A DNA stretch of 64,000 nucleotides. Source: Bacteroidales bacterium. Lineage in GTDB: Bacteria > Bacteroidota > Bacteroidia > Bacteroidales > UBA932. This document shows, in pieces, positions 42,888 to 52,563 of the stretch (positions within the stretch are counted from its first letter, which is position 1; every line of letters starts with the position of its first letter). The stretch is taken from NCBI GenBank assembly GCA_017395045.1, contig JAFPWG010000002.1, positions 1 through 64,000 of the forward strand, given 5' to 3'. The notes below the pieces were generated by a model. That model was not told the origin of the DNA, did not search any database, and worked only from the letters and a program-made list of their open reading frames with translations. The position numbers were made by a program, and so were the translations under genes.

Positions 42888-44443
42888 AAAAGACACTGCT
42901 GACCATCCTCGCCCTGGCCTCCTGCGCCGCTCTCGGCGCCCAGGAGAGGCCTTCCGATTTCCAGCGGCTCACCCTGGAGGAACTGCTCCAGCCGTTCGCC
43001 CTCACCAACAACGCCGCAGGGATGGGCCTCTCGCAGCCCTCCCCGGGCAGCAAGACCCAGATCGGCGTCTTCAGCCAGGCCGGCGACTTCCACCGGGCCC
43101 AGGAAGGCAAGGCCGATACCGGTTTCGACTTCTCCACCCTGCGCTATGACACCTTCCATGACAAACTGTTCATGAAGGGCTCCTTCCATTATACCCTGGA
43201 CCGGGAAAAGGAGCGCAAGTGGTCCGACGTGATGGACCCCTGGCTTTCCATCCCGTTCATCTACGGAAGCGCCATCGCCAAGGACTACACCACCCATGAC
43301 TGCGGCCTCACCTTCGACCTGTACACCGCTCCCCTCTGGGATGCCGTCTCCTTCGGCATCAAGACCGACTACGCCGTCGCTGACATCTCCGGTCTCCGGG
43401 ATCCCCGTCCGCGTACCGGCTACCTGGACTGGCAGGCCGTTCCCTCCGTGCTCGTCACCCTCGGGAACAGCCACGTCGGCCTGGACTTCGGCTACGGCCA
43501 TTCCAAGGAAAAGCTCTCCGGCCTCACGACCATCCAGTCCTACCCGAACCTGTATTATTACAAGATGTCCGGCCTGGACCATGTGGACGGGACCATCGCG
43601 GCCTACAGCGGCTTCAAGCGCCAGTTCTCCGGCGGACGCGTCCTCGGCGACCTGTCCTATGCCTACACGGGCGGGCCGGTGAAACTGCTGGTCTCCGGCG
43701 GCATGGAGTATCGGGAACTGGACGCCTATGGCGACAAGATGCAGAGCCCCGGCTCCTATGACTGCTTCACCTACAACGGCCTGGCCGATCTCATCCTGAT
43801 GCCCGGCAAAGGCCTCCTCCACCGTTTCCACCTGGAAGGGAAGTACGGGGACGGCGGCGCCAACGAACTGCTGCAGGAACTCACCAGCGTGAAGGACCCC
43901 GTGACCGGAGCCACCACCGAAACCTGGGAAACCCTGTACGAGTACAAGAACCGGTATATGCTCAAGACCCTGGACGCGGAATTCAGCTACAAGTTGTTCG
44001 GGACCGACGGCTATCACGATTACCGTTGGAGCGCCGGTGTGCGCGCCGGACTGACCGGTTTCCGGAAACAGTATTTCCTCCCCGCTTCCCAATTCGAGGC
44101 TTCCGGCTGGAACGGTGTCCTGGAAGGGTCCGTCGTCCTTTTCGCCCGGAAGGGCCATAAGGTGGACCTCGCAGCCGAGGCCGGTTATTACATGCATTGC
44201 GACACGGTCCTGGACCTGCACGAAGACAATCTGTACACGCAGGAAGTCCTCGTTCCGGACAGCGCTTACTATTCCAAGGACTTTGTCCACGGGTCCGCTT
44301 CCCTGACCTGGCAGTTCCCGTTGAACCTCGGAAAGGCCGGACTTGCGAACGGTTATGTCCGCGTGGACGGAGGCCTCCGGAAAGCCCTGCCTGACGGAAG
44401 CCTTTCCCGCATTGCCCTGACCGTAGGACTCTTTACCTTCTGA
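42884..44443 (+). CDS. DUF6850-type outer-membrane beta-barrel protein
   Basis: A 519-residue barrel with signal peptide (MKKTLLTILALASCAALGAQ) and a C-terminal strand ending in Phe (IALTVGLFTF). The early NNAAGMGLSQPSPGS and FMKGSFHYTLDREKERKW stretches fit the DUF6850 family found with DUF4876. It should be an outer-membrane component of the same system. ATG overlaps the DUF4876 stop. Confidence 0.82.
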   Translation: MKKTLLTILALASCAALGAQERPSDFQRLTLEELLQPFALTNNAAGMGLSQPSPGSKTQIGVFSQAGDFHRAQEGKADTGFDFSTLRYDTFHDKLFMKGSFHYTLDREKERKWSDVMDPWLSIPFIYGSAIAKDYTTHDCGLTFDLYTAPLWDAVSFGIKTDYAVADISGLRDPRPRTGYLDWQAVPSVLVTLGNSHVGLDFGYGHSKEKLSGLTTIQSYPNLYYYKMSGLDHVDGTIAAYSGFKRQFSGGRVLGDLSYAYTGGPVKLLVSGGMEYRELDAYGDKMQSPGSYDCFTYNGLADLILMPGKGLLHRFHLEGKYGDGGANELLQELTSVKDPVTGATTETWETLYEYKNRYMLKTLDAEFSYKLFGTDGYHDYRWSAGVRAGLTGFRKQYFLPASQFEASGWNGVLEGSVVLFARKGHKVDLAAEAGYYMHCDTVLDLHEDNLYTQEVLVPDSAYYSKDFVHGSASLTWQFPLNLGKAGLANGYVRVDGGLRKALPDGSLSRIALTVGLFTF

Positions 44444-44455
44444 TCTGACTGAGCT

Positions 44456-45937
44456 ATGAAAAGAATTGCCATACTGACCGCCGGGATCATCCTCCTCCTG
44501 CTGGCCGCATCCTGCCACAAGTCAAAAGACACCCGGTACTTTGCCCCCGAGTTGGAATTCGGGGAGGAGGGTTATTCCGTCCAGTCCGAAAGCGGCGGAG
44601 CGGATGTCGTCATCCGCTTCTCACGGCCGGCAATGGTGGACTTCCGGATCGGCCTGAACTTCTCCGGACCGCTACGGGAGGACATCCAGTTCCGGGTTCC
44701 GTCCCATTCGATCGACGTAGCCGCCGGCGATACCGAAGCGCGCCTGCACATCGACCTGGTGGACGATGAGATCTGGGATGAATCCTCCTGGATCGGAATC
44801 TCCATCGCAGCAGGCCCCTACTATACCGTCAATCCGGACGGAAAGTGCGTCACCCGCGTGAACATTTCGAAGGCCATCGTGCTTCCGACCCTCAGGCTGA
44901 CGGCAACCGCAGGAGACGTCGTCACGAATCCTTTCCGGGCGGAAACGCTTCATTTCGAGATATTTGCCGACCGGGCCTGCCTGTCGGACATACCCGTTAC
45001 GCTGGACCTCGGCGGGCTCGTTCCGGGAACGGACTGCCTGGTCGACGGCGGCCTCGCTCCGGAAATCATCCTCCCGGCCGGCGCCACCAGGGTGCCCTTC
45101 GACATCGACATCCTGTTCAAGGACGAGTCCGGTCTCGACCGGCATGAGACGCTCGCCCTCGTGCAGAAGAAGGGTTCCTACATCGTCTCCTCCGAGGCCG
45201 GTGCCCTGGACATCCATCTCAGCGACCCTTCGGTAGATTTCACTCCCTTGTGGAAATCGACCGCCCTGAACAACGGAACCGGCTACCAGCTCCGTCAGGC
45301 CATCCTTTCTCCGGACGGGGAATGGGCAGGCAACCTGGCCGCTGACTTCTTTGTGTCATCGGAAGGGTCCAACTATCTGCGCAACTTCCGCAACATGTAC
45401 GACTCTTCCTGGAGCTGCAAGGCCAACAATTCGGGCGGCAATGCGCTCCGCCTCACGGAGTTCTTCCCGAACTACGCCTACCCCAACGAGGTCACCATCC
45501 TGGACTACGGTTCGGGCAGCAACACCCGCTTCTTCTCTCCGGTGGACTCCCTGATGCGGTTCGTCCTGGATCCCGGAGAGACGGACAAGGGCGACATCCT
45601 CCTGACCAAGCCCCGGACCTTCATCGCCTTCACCGGCGTGTATGCTGACTGGCAGGCCGAAGGCTCCGACGGGAAAAAGGCCTGGCAGTCCGATTCCAGG
45701 GCCACGGGCGGCGATATCTTCGCCTCCACGCATCCTGCCCTGGCGAATCAGGTGACCGTGACCCTGGAGCGGCTGGAAGGCCGTTTCGACCTCGGAAACA
45801 AGACACAGCCCCTGCTCTTCACGGCCTGGCTCCACAGCGATGATCCCCATTTCATGGAGGGGGTGGACCTGACCAAATTCGCCATCTCCGAGGAAGATGG
45901 CCTCTGGAAAGTCGAGTACAGGGTCTGGCCCAGATAA
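44456..45937 (+). CDS. Lipoprotein of the receptor system (Calx-beta/BACON-like repeats, possibly DUF4929)
   Basis: A 493-residue lipoprotein (LLLLAASCHKS, lipobox Cys at residue 21). Two Ig-like/Calx-beta-type segments lie in residues ~50-260 (EARLHIDLVDDEIWDESSWI; PVTLDLGGLVPGTDC), and the C-terminal ~220 residues form an unrecognised beta-rich domain. Its place, 12 nt after the barrel gene, makes it a component of the same complex. The DUF4929 label is a guess. Confidence 0.75.
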   Translation: MKRIAILTAGIILLLLAASCHKSKDTRYFAPELEFGEEGYSVQSESGGADVVIRFSRPAMVDFRIGLNFSGPLREDIQFRVPSHSIDVAAGDTEARLHIDLVDDEIWDESSWIGISIAAGPYYTVNPDGKCVTRVNISKAIVLPTLRLTATAGDVVTNPFRAETLHFEIFADRACLSDIPVTLDLGGLVPGTDCLVDGGLAPEIILPAGATRVPFDIDILFKDESGLDRHETLALVQKKGSYIVSSEAGALDIHLSDPSVDFTPLWKSTALNNGTGYQLRQAILSPDGEWAGNLAADFFVSSEGSNYLRNFRNMYDSSWSCKANNSGGNALRLTEFFPNYAYPNEVTILDYGSGSNTRFFSPVDSLMRFVLDPGETDKGDILLTKPRTFIAFTGVYADWQAEGSDGKKAWQSDSRATGGDIFASTHPALANQVTVTLERLEGRFDLGNKTQPLLFTAWLHSDDPHFMEGVDLTKFAISEEDGLWKVEYRVWPR

Positions 45938-45941
45938 CCCG

Positions 45942-47699
45942 ATGAAAGGACTTCTCCTCATACTGCTCGCCGCTACGCTCCACTTGCCCAAGGACAAGAT
46001 CGGAACGCCCGTCCTCGTGGGCTCCCGCATCGTAGAAGTGAACCGCGACGGCGGAAAGGTGTTCGGAAGCGGACAGCGGAACCTGGTCCCGGTCCTGATG
46101 CAGTTCCGGGTAAACGGTCCCGACGCCGTGTCCCTGAGGCGCATCGGTTTCCGTTCCCCGCACGGGATGGTATGGCGGGGCGGGCCGCGGGGCAAAAGGC
46201 AGCGACACAGAGCGAACCTGTTCCCCGTCGTAGAAGAGAAGGAGGACACTTTCGTCATCGACATTTCCCGTTTCTTCTCCACCTACCCCGAAGTACTGTC
46301 GGCCATCCCGCCCCGGGAGCTCCACGGCCGGGCGGTTTCGCACGATATCCTGTCCGTCCGGGAGACGGACCGCTATCTCGAAGTGACCGTCCGGTACCGA
46401 TATGGTGACGGCTTGGAATTGACGGCCGCCTGCTGGTGCCTCTTCCTGAAAGAAAACCCGATGCAGGTCCGGATCGTGGACCCGGAAAAGGCCGGATACA
46501 ACGGGGTGGAATACCGGCGGCCGGAAGGCGGTCGGATTCAGGTTTCCCAGCGTTGGGACCTCTCCGACGGAAAAACGATCGACTTCTACGTGGATAAGAC
46601 CTTCCCGAAGGAATGGTATCCCTACATCAAGGAGGGTATCGAGGACTGGAATCGCGCTTTCGAGCGCATCGGCCTTGGAAAGGTGATCACGGTCCGGCCG
46701 GAGCCCGAAGACGGCTCGCTGGACCGGTACGGCCCCCTCGTGAACATGGTCCGGTACATGGACCTGGACGAATCCAATGCCAAGGGCGACGTCCTCGTGG
46801 ATCCGCGCAGCGGCGAGATCCTGCAAGGAGACATCCTCTGGTGGAAAAACGTCCTGGAGCGTCTCTGCGACTGGCGCTATGTCCAGACCGGCGCGGCGGA
46901 CCCCGCCGCCCGGCTCGAAAACTATCCGATGGACATGCTGGGGCCGATGATCCGCTATTCCGTCTGTCACGAAATGGGTCACGTCCTGGGCTTGAGCCAC
47001 AACATGGGCGCATCCTGGGCCTATCCGGCCGACTCCCTCCGGAGTCCCTCTTTCACGCAGGAATACGGTACGGCGGCGTCGGTGATGGACTACGCCCGCT
47101 TCAATCATCTGGCGACGGCGGCCGACATCGCCGCCGGCGTCAGCCTGCTGCCTCCGCGCCTCGGGCCCTATGACCATTATGCCATCGCCCTCGGCTATGG
47201 CGATACGGAGCCGGAACCGGGGAACTATTGCTACTTCGCTCCTTTTTACTCCGCGTCTATCTCGCCGGACCCGTCGGCACAGGCTGAGTCGCTGGGCGAC
47301 GACCTGATCCGGTCCTCCCAGGCCGGAGTCGGCAACTGCTGCGCCCTCCTCGACCTGGATGGCCTGACGAAAAAGCGGACCGGGATTCTCCGCCGGCAGT
47401 ATTACCGGTATGTGGCGCTGGCCCTGTCCAACATCGGCGGGACCGTCAACGGAGTCCCCGTGGATGAAAAGACCCGCAACAAGACCCTCCGGTTCATCTT
47501 CGACGCCCTGGACAACGTTCCCCCGGTCCTGAAGGACGTCAACAGGGAGCAACGGATCCTGAACGAACTCTCTGGAAACTTCCTCCCGGAACGGATTCTC
47601 AAAACCTGCGGGGAGAATTCCCTGAGACGGTATGAGCGTGAACTCCGACGGTATTCGCACAAGCATCCCGACCTGGCCCCTCCGGACGAAAACGAATGA
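45942..47699 (+). CDS. Secreted zinc-dependent metalloprotease (metzincin type)
   Basis: A 585-residue protein with the zinc motif HEMGHVLGLSHN (HExxHxxGxxH, about residue 345), the hallmark of metzincins; the Met-turn is probably in AASVMDYARFN. The N-terminal part (VGSRIVEVNRDGGKVFGSGQ; SFRSPHG-type SLRRIGFRSPHG) is that of the DUF5117/DUF4953 Bacteroidota metalloproteases, usually ~800 residues with an additional N-terminal DUF5118; here that part is missing. A short hydrophobic start (MKGLLLILLAATLHLP) may be a signal peptide. It starts 4 nt after the lipoprotein gene. Confidence 0.85.
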   Translation: MKGLLLILLAATLHLPKDKIGTPVLVGSRIVEVNRDGGKVFGSGQRNLVPVLMQFRVNGPDAVSLRRIGFRSPHGMVWRGGPRGKRQRHRANLFPVVEEKEDTFVIDISRFFSTYPEVLSAIPPRELHGRAVSHDILSVRETDRYLEVTVRYRYGDGLELTAACWCLFLKENPMQVRIVDPEKAGYNGVEYRRPEGGRIQVSQRWDLSDGKTIDFYVDKTFPKEWYPYIKEGIEDWNRAFERIGLGKVITVRPEPEDGSLDRYGPLVNMVRYMDLDESNAKGDVLVDPRSGEILQGDILWWKNVLERLCDWRYVQTGAADPAARLENYPMDMLGPMIRYSVCHEMGHVLGLSHNMGASWAYPADSLRSPSFTQEYGTAASVMDYARFNHLATAADIAAGVSLLPPRLGPYDHYAIALGYGDTEPEPGNYCYFAPFYSASISPDPSAQAESLGDDLIRSSQAGVGNCCALLDLDGLTKKRTGILRRQYYRYVALALSNIGGTVNGVPVDEKTRNKTLRFIFDALDNVPPVLKDVNREQRILNELSGNFLPERILKTCGENSLRRYERELRRYSHKHPDLAPPDENE

Positions 47700-47724
47700 A
47701 ATCCAATTTTTTAAACATATCGAT

Positions 47725-49482
47725 ATGAGAAAACAAAACATCCTCCTGAGAGCCGCAGCGGTCTTCATGGCCGGTCTGCTGCTCTTCTCCTGCGACAAGA
47801 CGCAGAAAGTGACCGAGTTGCAATTGTCGGAAAAGACCGCCAGTTTCGAGGCCGGCGCCGGGGACAAGACCATCTCCGTCACCAGCAATGCCGACTGGAC
47901 CGTCACCTGCACGGCGGACTGGGTCACCGTCAACCCGAAATCCGGCTCCGGCGACGGCAGCTTCAAGATTTCCGTCCCGGCCAATGAATCCTTCGAGGTC
48001 CGCAGCGCCGACATCACCGTCACCGCGGGCGACAAGACCCAGACCGTCAAGGTGAACCAGCTGTCCCTCTCCCCGTCCCTCCTCCTGGACAAGGAAGCCC
48101 TGGATGCCGAGGCGGAAGGCGGTGCTTTCGACGTCACCGTCACCTCCAACGCGGCCTGGACCGTCACCATACCGGCAGACGCCGCCTGGGTGACTGCAGA
48201 CAAGGCCTCGGGCACCGGCAACGGCACCGTCAAGTTCACCGTAGCCGCCAACGAGACCTTTGACGCCCGCGACGCCGAGGTTACCTTTACGTTTGAAGGA
48301 CAGAAAAAGACCGTCAAGGTCCATCAGGCCGCGCTCACCGCTTTCCTCAACCTGAATCCGGAAACCGTCGCCGCTCCTGCCGAAGGCGTCGTCGCCGAAG
48401 TGGAAGTGGACGCCAACGTCGCCTGGACCGTCGCCATCCCCGAAGGCTGCGACTGGATCACGGCCGACAAGACCTCCGGGACCGGCAAGGACAAAGTAGC
48501 GTTCACCATCGCGGAAAACAATGCGCTGAAGGGCCGCACCGCCACCGTCGTCTTCAACGGCGAACAAGACCAGAAGAAGGAGGTCGCCGTGTCCCAGCTG
48601 CAGGCCGCCCCGAGCCGTCAGACCGACTCTCTGGCCCTTGTCGCCATCTTCAATGCTACCGGCGGCGCCGAGAACTGGCATGCCGAACGCGTCTGGAAGC
48701 TCAACAAGCCCATCAACGAATGGTATAACGTTAAACTGAATGAGGAAGGCCGCGTCATACAGGTGAATCTTCTCAAGTCGACTGTCACCGCTCCCTGGAA
48801 ACTGCCGGCTGAAATCGGCGACCTGACCGAGTTGACCAACCTCCGGATCATCGGCTGCCAGTTGACCGGAGCCATCCCCGAAGAAATCTATAACCTGACC
48901 AAACTGGTCTCGCTCTATCTGACGAACAATACCCCTACGTGGACCCTGTCTCCCAAGATTGCCGGGATGACCGAACTCAAGGACCTGTACATCGACCAGA
49001 ATCCGAATCTTACCGGTGAGCTCCCGAAGGAACTGGGGCAGCTTAAAAAGCTCGTAAACATCAACGTTGCGCAGACCGGCATCAGCGGAGAGATCCCTGC
49101 CGAGATGAGTGGCTGTTCCTCGCTGAACAACCTCATGGCATACAAGACCCAGCTCACCGGAATTCCGGACAACTTCGACGAATGGCCTGCCCTGAAACTG
49201 ATCCAGCTGTACAGCATCCCGGGTTTGACGGGTCCCCTTCCCGCCTCCGTGGGACGCTGCACCAAGGTCACCTCAGTTTGGTTTTACGATTGCAACTTCA
49301 CGGGCAATATCCCTGAATCCTGGGGCACACTTCCTGCATCCTGCGTACAACTGCGCATCCAGGACAACAAACTCTCCGGCATCGTCCCTGCCGTCATCCG
49401 GAACCATTCCAAATGGGGTGCCTGGAATGCAGCCAAATACATCCTTCCCCAGCAGGAAGGATACGGACTGACGACGGAATGA
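47725..49482 (+). CDS. BACON-domain lipoprotein with leucine-rich repeats
   Basis: A 585-residue lipoprotein (AGLLLFSCDKT). Three BACON-type Ig domains of ~80 residues follow (about 30-110, 115-200, 205-290), each with the pattern VTSNADWTV / VTSNAAWTV / VDANVAWTV and a closing GTGxxKF-type strand. Residues ~300-585 are plant-type leucine-rich repeats (LPAEIGDLTELTNLRIIGCQ, LTGELPKELGQLKKL). It is a surface binding protein, last of the receptor operon, and may hold the substrate that the metalloprotease acts on (inference). Confidence 0.9.
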   Translation: MRKQNILLRAAAVFMAGLLLFSCDKTQKVTELQLSEKTASFEAGAGDKTISVTSNADWTVTCTADWVTVNPKSGSGDGSFKISVPANESFEVRSADITVTAGDKTQTVKVNQLSLSPSLLLDKEALDAEAEGGAFDVTVTSNAAWTVTIPADAAWVTADKASGTGNGTVKFTVAANETFDARDAEVTFTFEGQKKTVKVHQAALTAFLNLNPETVAAPAEGVVAEVEVDANVAWTVAIPEGCDWITADKTSGTGKDKVAFTIAENNALKGRTATVVFNGEQDQKKEVAVSQLQAAPSRQTDSLALVAIFNATGGAENWHAERVWKLNKPINEWYNVKLNEEGRVIQVNLLKSTVTAPWKLPAEIGDLTELTNLRIIGCQLTGAIPEEIYNLTKLVSLYLTNNTPTWTLSPKIAGMTELKDLYIDQNPNLTGELPKELGQLKKLVNINVAQTGISGEIPAEMSGCSSLNNLMAYKTQLTGIPDNFDEWPALKLIQLYSIPGLTGPLPASVGRCTKVTSVWFYDCNFTGNIPESWGTLPASCVQLRIQDNKLSGIVPAVIRNHSKWGAWNAAKYILPQQEGYGLTTE

Positions 49483-49487
49483 ACGTC

Positions 49488-50660
49488 TTACAGTAACAGA
49501 AGCAGCGCGAGCAGGTAAAGGGTGAAACCCTGTGCCTTGATCCGGCGCTTGACCGTGAAGTCGGTCGATGCATCCACGGGATCGCGCTGAAGGAAATCCC
49601 TCAACCCGGAGCCCTCGGGAATGTCCCGGGGGCTCCATTTTGCGATCAGCTCCCCGTCGTTGAAATAGACCGCACCCCCATTGGCCCGGTTCATCGTAAT
49701 CAAGGGCTTATAGTCTGCAAAATAAACGGGCAGGTCCTCGGGAATGCCTTCCCCGGGAACGGAAAGGATCAGTGGCGTGGCGCCATGCAGCCGTGCTTCG
49801 GCGGCGCGGTTGCGGATTCCGTCCCAACGGGCGCTCTCCGGATGATAGACGGAAAAGACCATTACCTTCCCCAGCACGGCAAGTTCGTCCTGATAGGTCC
49901 CAGCGGCATCCCGGAAGGAAAGGACCGGCTTCGCCTCGTTCCGATAGGCGCCGCTGCGGCTGAGGGTGTCCACGGCCACGAACGTCCAGGTGGAATCCGG
50001 CAGGTTGTCCAGGCTGAAAGAGCCCCGCTGCCCATCCCTTTCATAGATGAAGGTCGGTACTTTCCCATCCATTTCCTGGTAGTCGTTGTCCAGCGAAGCG
50101 AACAGTTCAGCCCCGGGGGCGAACTCCGTGAAGTCGATCATCGGCAGGTGGCGCCAGTTGTACCAGAGCGCGAACACCAGCGATGGAACCGCAATCCAGA
50201 AAGCTACGTACTTGCCTTTTCCGGGGACTCCGAAGTTCTGGAACGGAAGGAAGGCGATCAGGGCTAAAGCCAACAGGATCAGGTTCTTCACGAGCGTCTG
50301 CAAGTGGGTGAGATGGATGGCTTCACCGAAGCAGCCGCAGTCCATTTCCGGGTTCGCAAGCCACAGGACCACGGTAACGGCCGTGAAGAAAACGATCATC
50401 AGCGACGCGACGACCGCCGTCAACTTGCGGAAAACGCCGGTGATGAGGGCGGTACCCACGATGGCCTCCAGGAGGGACAGGCCCATGCCGAACGGCAGGG
50501 CGATCCCCTGCAGGAAACCCAGGCGGAAGAACTTGAGGTATTCGGTGACGATGAGCCCGGTACCCACCGGATCCAACAGTTTCAGCAGGCCCGATGCGAG
50601 GAAAACCAGGCCGATGATGATGGCGAAGAAACGCCTTACTCTATGATGTGCCTTTTTCAT
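49488..50660 (-). CDS. DoxX/MauE-like membrane protein (BT_3928-type)
   Basis: A 390-residue protein: four N-terminal membrane helices of the DoxX/MauE type (residues ~10-140, with FLASGLLKLLDPVGTGLIVT and the CGCFGE motif), and a soluble part (~175-360) resembling a thioredoxin-like fold without a CxxC. A last hydrophobic helix (FTLYLLALLLLL) ends it. Probably envelope redox or sulfur handling. It overlaps tmk by 4 nt (ATGA). Confidence 0.82.
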   Translation of the reverse strand: MKKAHHRVRRFFAIIIGLVFLASGLLKLLDPVGTGLIVTEYLKFFRLGFLQGIALPFGMGLSLLEAIVGTALITGVFRKLTAVVASLMIVFFTAVTVVLWLANPEMDCGCFGEAIHLTHLQTLVKNLILLALALIAFLPFQNFGVPGKGKYVAFWIAVPSLVFALWYNWRHLPMIDFTEFAPGAELFASLDNDYQEMDGKVPTFIYERDGQRGSFSLDNLPDSTWTFVAVDTLSRSGAYRNEAKPVLSFRDAAGTYQDELAVLGKVMVFSVYHPESARWDGIRNRAAEARLHGATPLILSVPGEGIPEDLPVYFADYKPLITMNRANGGAVYFNDGELIAKWSPRDIPEGSGLRDFLQRDPVDASTDFTVKRRIKAQGFTLYLLALLLLL

Positions 50661-51337
50661 GCGAGATAGGGATCAACGGCCGCTCGGACCTTGTTGAAGA
50701 TGGCATCCGGAGGAAGCATCCGGCCCTCGGCGTCTCCGCAGTCGATGCGGAGGAAATGCGCGTCACGCGCGGCTTCGGCGCGGTACATGTCCCGGACGGC
50801 CTGCTGGAAGCGGATGTCGGCCTCGTGGATGTCCTGGCTGCCGTGCAGGTAGTCGCGGTCCGTTCCCTCCCGATGCTGGGCGAGACTCTTCTCCACAAAG
50901 CCGATGGGAACGTCCAGGAACAGGTTCAGGTCCGGTTCGGGGAGGTCGAATTCGCCGTACTCCGTATGGAAGATCCAGTTGCGGAGACGGATGCGTTCCG
51001 CTCCGGCGGGAAGCTTGGCGCACTGGTAGGCGATGTTGGAATACACGTAGCGGTCCAGCAGGACCACCTTGCCGGCATCCAGGGCGGCCCGCATCGCGGG
51101 CGCAGCCCCATGCCGGTCCTCGGCGAAGAGCAGGGCGACGAGCTGGGGATGGACCGCGTCGATGCTGCCGAACTCGCCCTTGAGGAAACGGCCGATGAGG
51201 TCGCCGTACACCGGAGCGTCATACCGAGGGAAATGGATGTACTCCAACGCCCCGCAGCGCTCCGTCAGATATTCCTTCAGTCTCTTGACCTGGGTGGACT
51301 TCCCCGCCCCGTCCAGGCCTTCCAGCACGATGAGCAT
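50657..51337 (-). CDS. tmk: Thymidylate kinase
   Basis: A 226-residue kinase making dTDP from dTMP. The P-loop GLDGAGKSTQ (residues 7-16), the DR motif LLDRYVYSN (about residue 95) and a lid region with RIRLRNWIF are present. Promoter box TATATTTG at 51364-51357. Confidence 0.95.
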   Translation of the reverse strand: MLIVLEGLDGAGKSTQVKRLKEYLTERCGALEYIHFPRYDAPVYGDLIGRFLKGEFGSIDAVHPQLVALLFAEDRHGAAPAMRAALDAGKVVLLDRYVYSNIAYQCAKLPAGAERIRLRNWIFHTEYGEFDLPEPDLNLFLDVPIGFVEKSLAQHREGTDRDYLHGSQDIHEADIRFQQAVRDMYRAEAARDAHFLRIDCGDAEGRMLPPDAIFNKVRAAVDPYLA

Positions 51338-51356
51338 AAAATATCGGTTAATTGCG

Positions 51357-51374
51357 CAAATATAGTTAATTTTG
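51357..51374. promoter_or_regulatory. Divergent promoters of tmk and folP
   Basis: TATATTTG (minus, 51364-51357) for tmk and TAATTTTG (plus, 51367-51374) for folP lie almost back to back. The folP box ends 4 nt before its ATG, so that message is leaderless. Confidence 0.65.
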
Positions 51375-51378
51375 CGAT

Positions 51379-52191
51379 ATGAAACCGAAAATCCGCATCC
51401 TCGGCATCGTCAATCTCACGGACGACTCGTACTACGCTCCCAGCCGGGCGCAGTCGGTCGACGCCTTCCTGGACCGCGTCGGGAAGATGGTAGCGGAAGG
51501 GATGGACACCGTGGATATCGGCGCCTGCTCCACGCGCCCGGGAGCGAAAACCCTCGGGGCGGAAGAAGAGTGGCTGCGGCTGAAACCCGCCCTGCAGGTC
51601 CTTCGGGAAGCGTTTCCGGAGTTACCCGTCTCCATCGACACCTATTGTGCCCCGGTCGTGGAACGGGTATATGGCCTCATCGGCCCTTTTCTGGTCAATG
51701 ACATCTCGGCGGGAGCGTTTGATCGCGGCATGCTGCCGCTTGTGGGCCGCCTCGGCCTCCCCTACATCGCCATGCACATGCGCGGGACGCCGGAAACGAT
51801 GCAGTCCCTGACCGATTACCCGAAAGGAGTCACGGCGGAGGTCCTGCGGTTTTTCCGGGCTTTCGCCAAGCGCGCAGCTAAGGCCGGCGTCACGGAATGG
51901 ATCCTGGACCCGGGCTTCGGCTTCGCCAAGACGGTGGAACAGAACTGGACGCTCCTGGAAGAGCTGGACCGGCTGCAGGCCCTGCAGATGCCCATCCTCG
52001 TGGGCGTCTCCCGCAAGAGCATGATCTACAAGCGTTTCGGAATCACCCCGGAGGAGTCGCTCCCGGCGACGCAGGTCGCCCATCTCCTAGCCCTGCAACG
52101 AGGCGCCACATGGTTGCGCGTCCACGATGTCGCGGAAGCGAAGCGTACGGTATCGGTCTTCGAGGGAATGCCTTACTCGTCCAACAGATAG
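51379..52191 (+). CDS. folP: Dihydropteroate synthase
   Basis: A 270-residue TIM-barrel enzyme of folate synthesis, the sulfonamide target. Motifs: ILGIVNLTDDSYY (pABA loop, here TDD in place of the common TPD), DIGACSTRPGA, PVSIDTYC, VNDISAG, MHMRGTPETM, DPGFGFAK and VGVSRKSMIY. The end overlaps the convergent divIC-like gene by 19 nt. Confidence 0.95.
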   Translation: MKPKIRILGIVNLTDDSYYAPSRAQSVDAFLDRVGKMVAEGMDTVDIGACSTRPGAKTLGAEEEWLRLKPALQVLREAFPELPVSIDTYCAPVVERVYGLIGPFLVNDISAGAFDRGMLPLVGRLGLPYIAMHMRGTPETMQSLTDYPKGVTAEVLRFFRAFAKRAAKAGVTEWILDPGFGFAKTVEQNWTLLEELDRLQALQMPILVGVSRKSMIYKRFGITPEESLPATQVAHLLALQRGATWLRVHDVAEAKRTVSVFEGMPYSSNR

Positions 52192-52490
52192 ACGTCATCG
52201 CCGGGAGCGGCGAAATGGTAGGTCTCCCGGGCGAACTTTTCCAGCGAATCCCGGCTGCTTGTGAGCGAACGGATTTCCGCGTCCATCTCGTCGATCTCGG
52301 TGCGGTACTTGTCGATCTGACGCTCCTGGCGCTTGATTTCCCAATTCGCCCGGACCCAGTTCAGCACGCTGCTGTGCGAGAAGAAGAGCAGCCACAGCGC
52401 CACCACCGCCGTCACGATGAGGACGAACGGCAGGAAGTAATTGTGGTCGCTGCGGGTAAAGAGGTTCCCTTTGTTCTTCTTCTGGGCCAT
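52173..52490 (-). CDS. FtsB/DivIC-like septum formation protein
   Basis: A 105-residue protein with one membrane segment (YFLPFVLIVTAVVALWLLFF, residues ~18-38) followed by a coiled coil (EIKRQERQIDKYRTEIDEMD to about residue 80) and a C-terminal tail GDDVYLLDE. This is the size and order of FtsB/DivIC, which act in the divisome. The 3' end overlaps folP. Confidence 0.85.
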   Translation of the reverse strand: MAQKKNKGNLFTRSDHNYFLPFVLIVTAVVALWLLFFSHSSVLNWVRANWEIKRQERQIDKYRTEIDEMDAEIRSLTSSRDSLEKFARETYHFAAPGDDVYLLDE

Positions 52491-52515
52491 ATCTCTTTTC
52501 TGTTTGCCGCGAAAT

Positions 52516-52523
52516 TACTAAAT
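52516..52523 (+). promoter_or_regulatory. -7 box of the nucleotidyltransferase gene
   Basis: TAAATTTG on the plus strand, about 40 nt before the ATG at 52564. Confidence 0.55.
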
Positions 52524-52563
52524 TTGCGGGACAAACAGACAATTATTTTAAACTTTTCTCGAT

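Noticed and set aside
45852-48317. 821-codon open frame antisense to the metalloprotease and BACON genes
   Set aside because: Same GC-driven effect; the real genes have signal peptides, a zinc motif and domain repeats.
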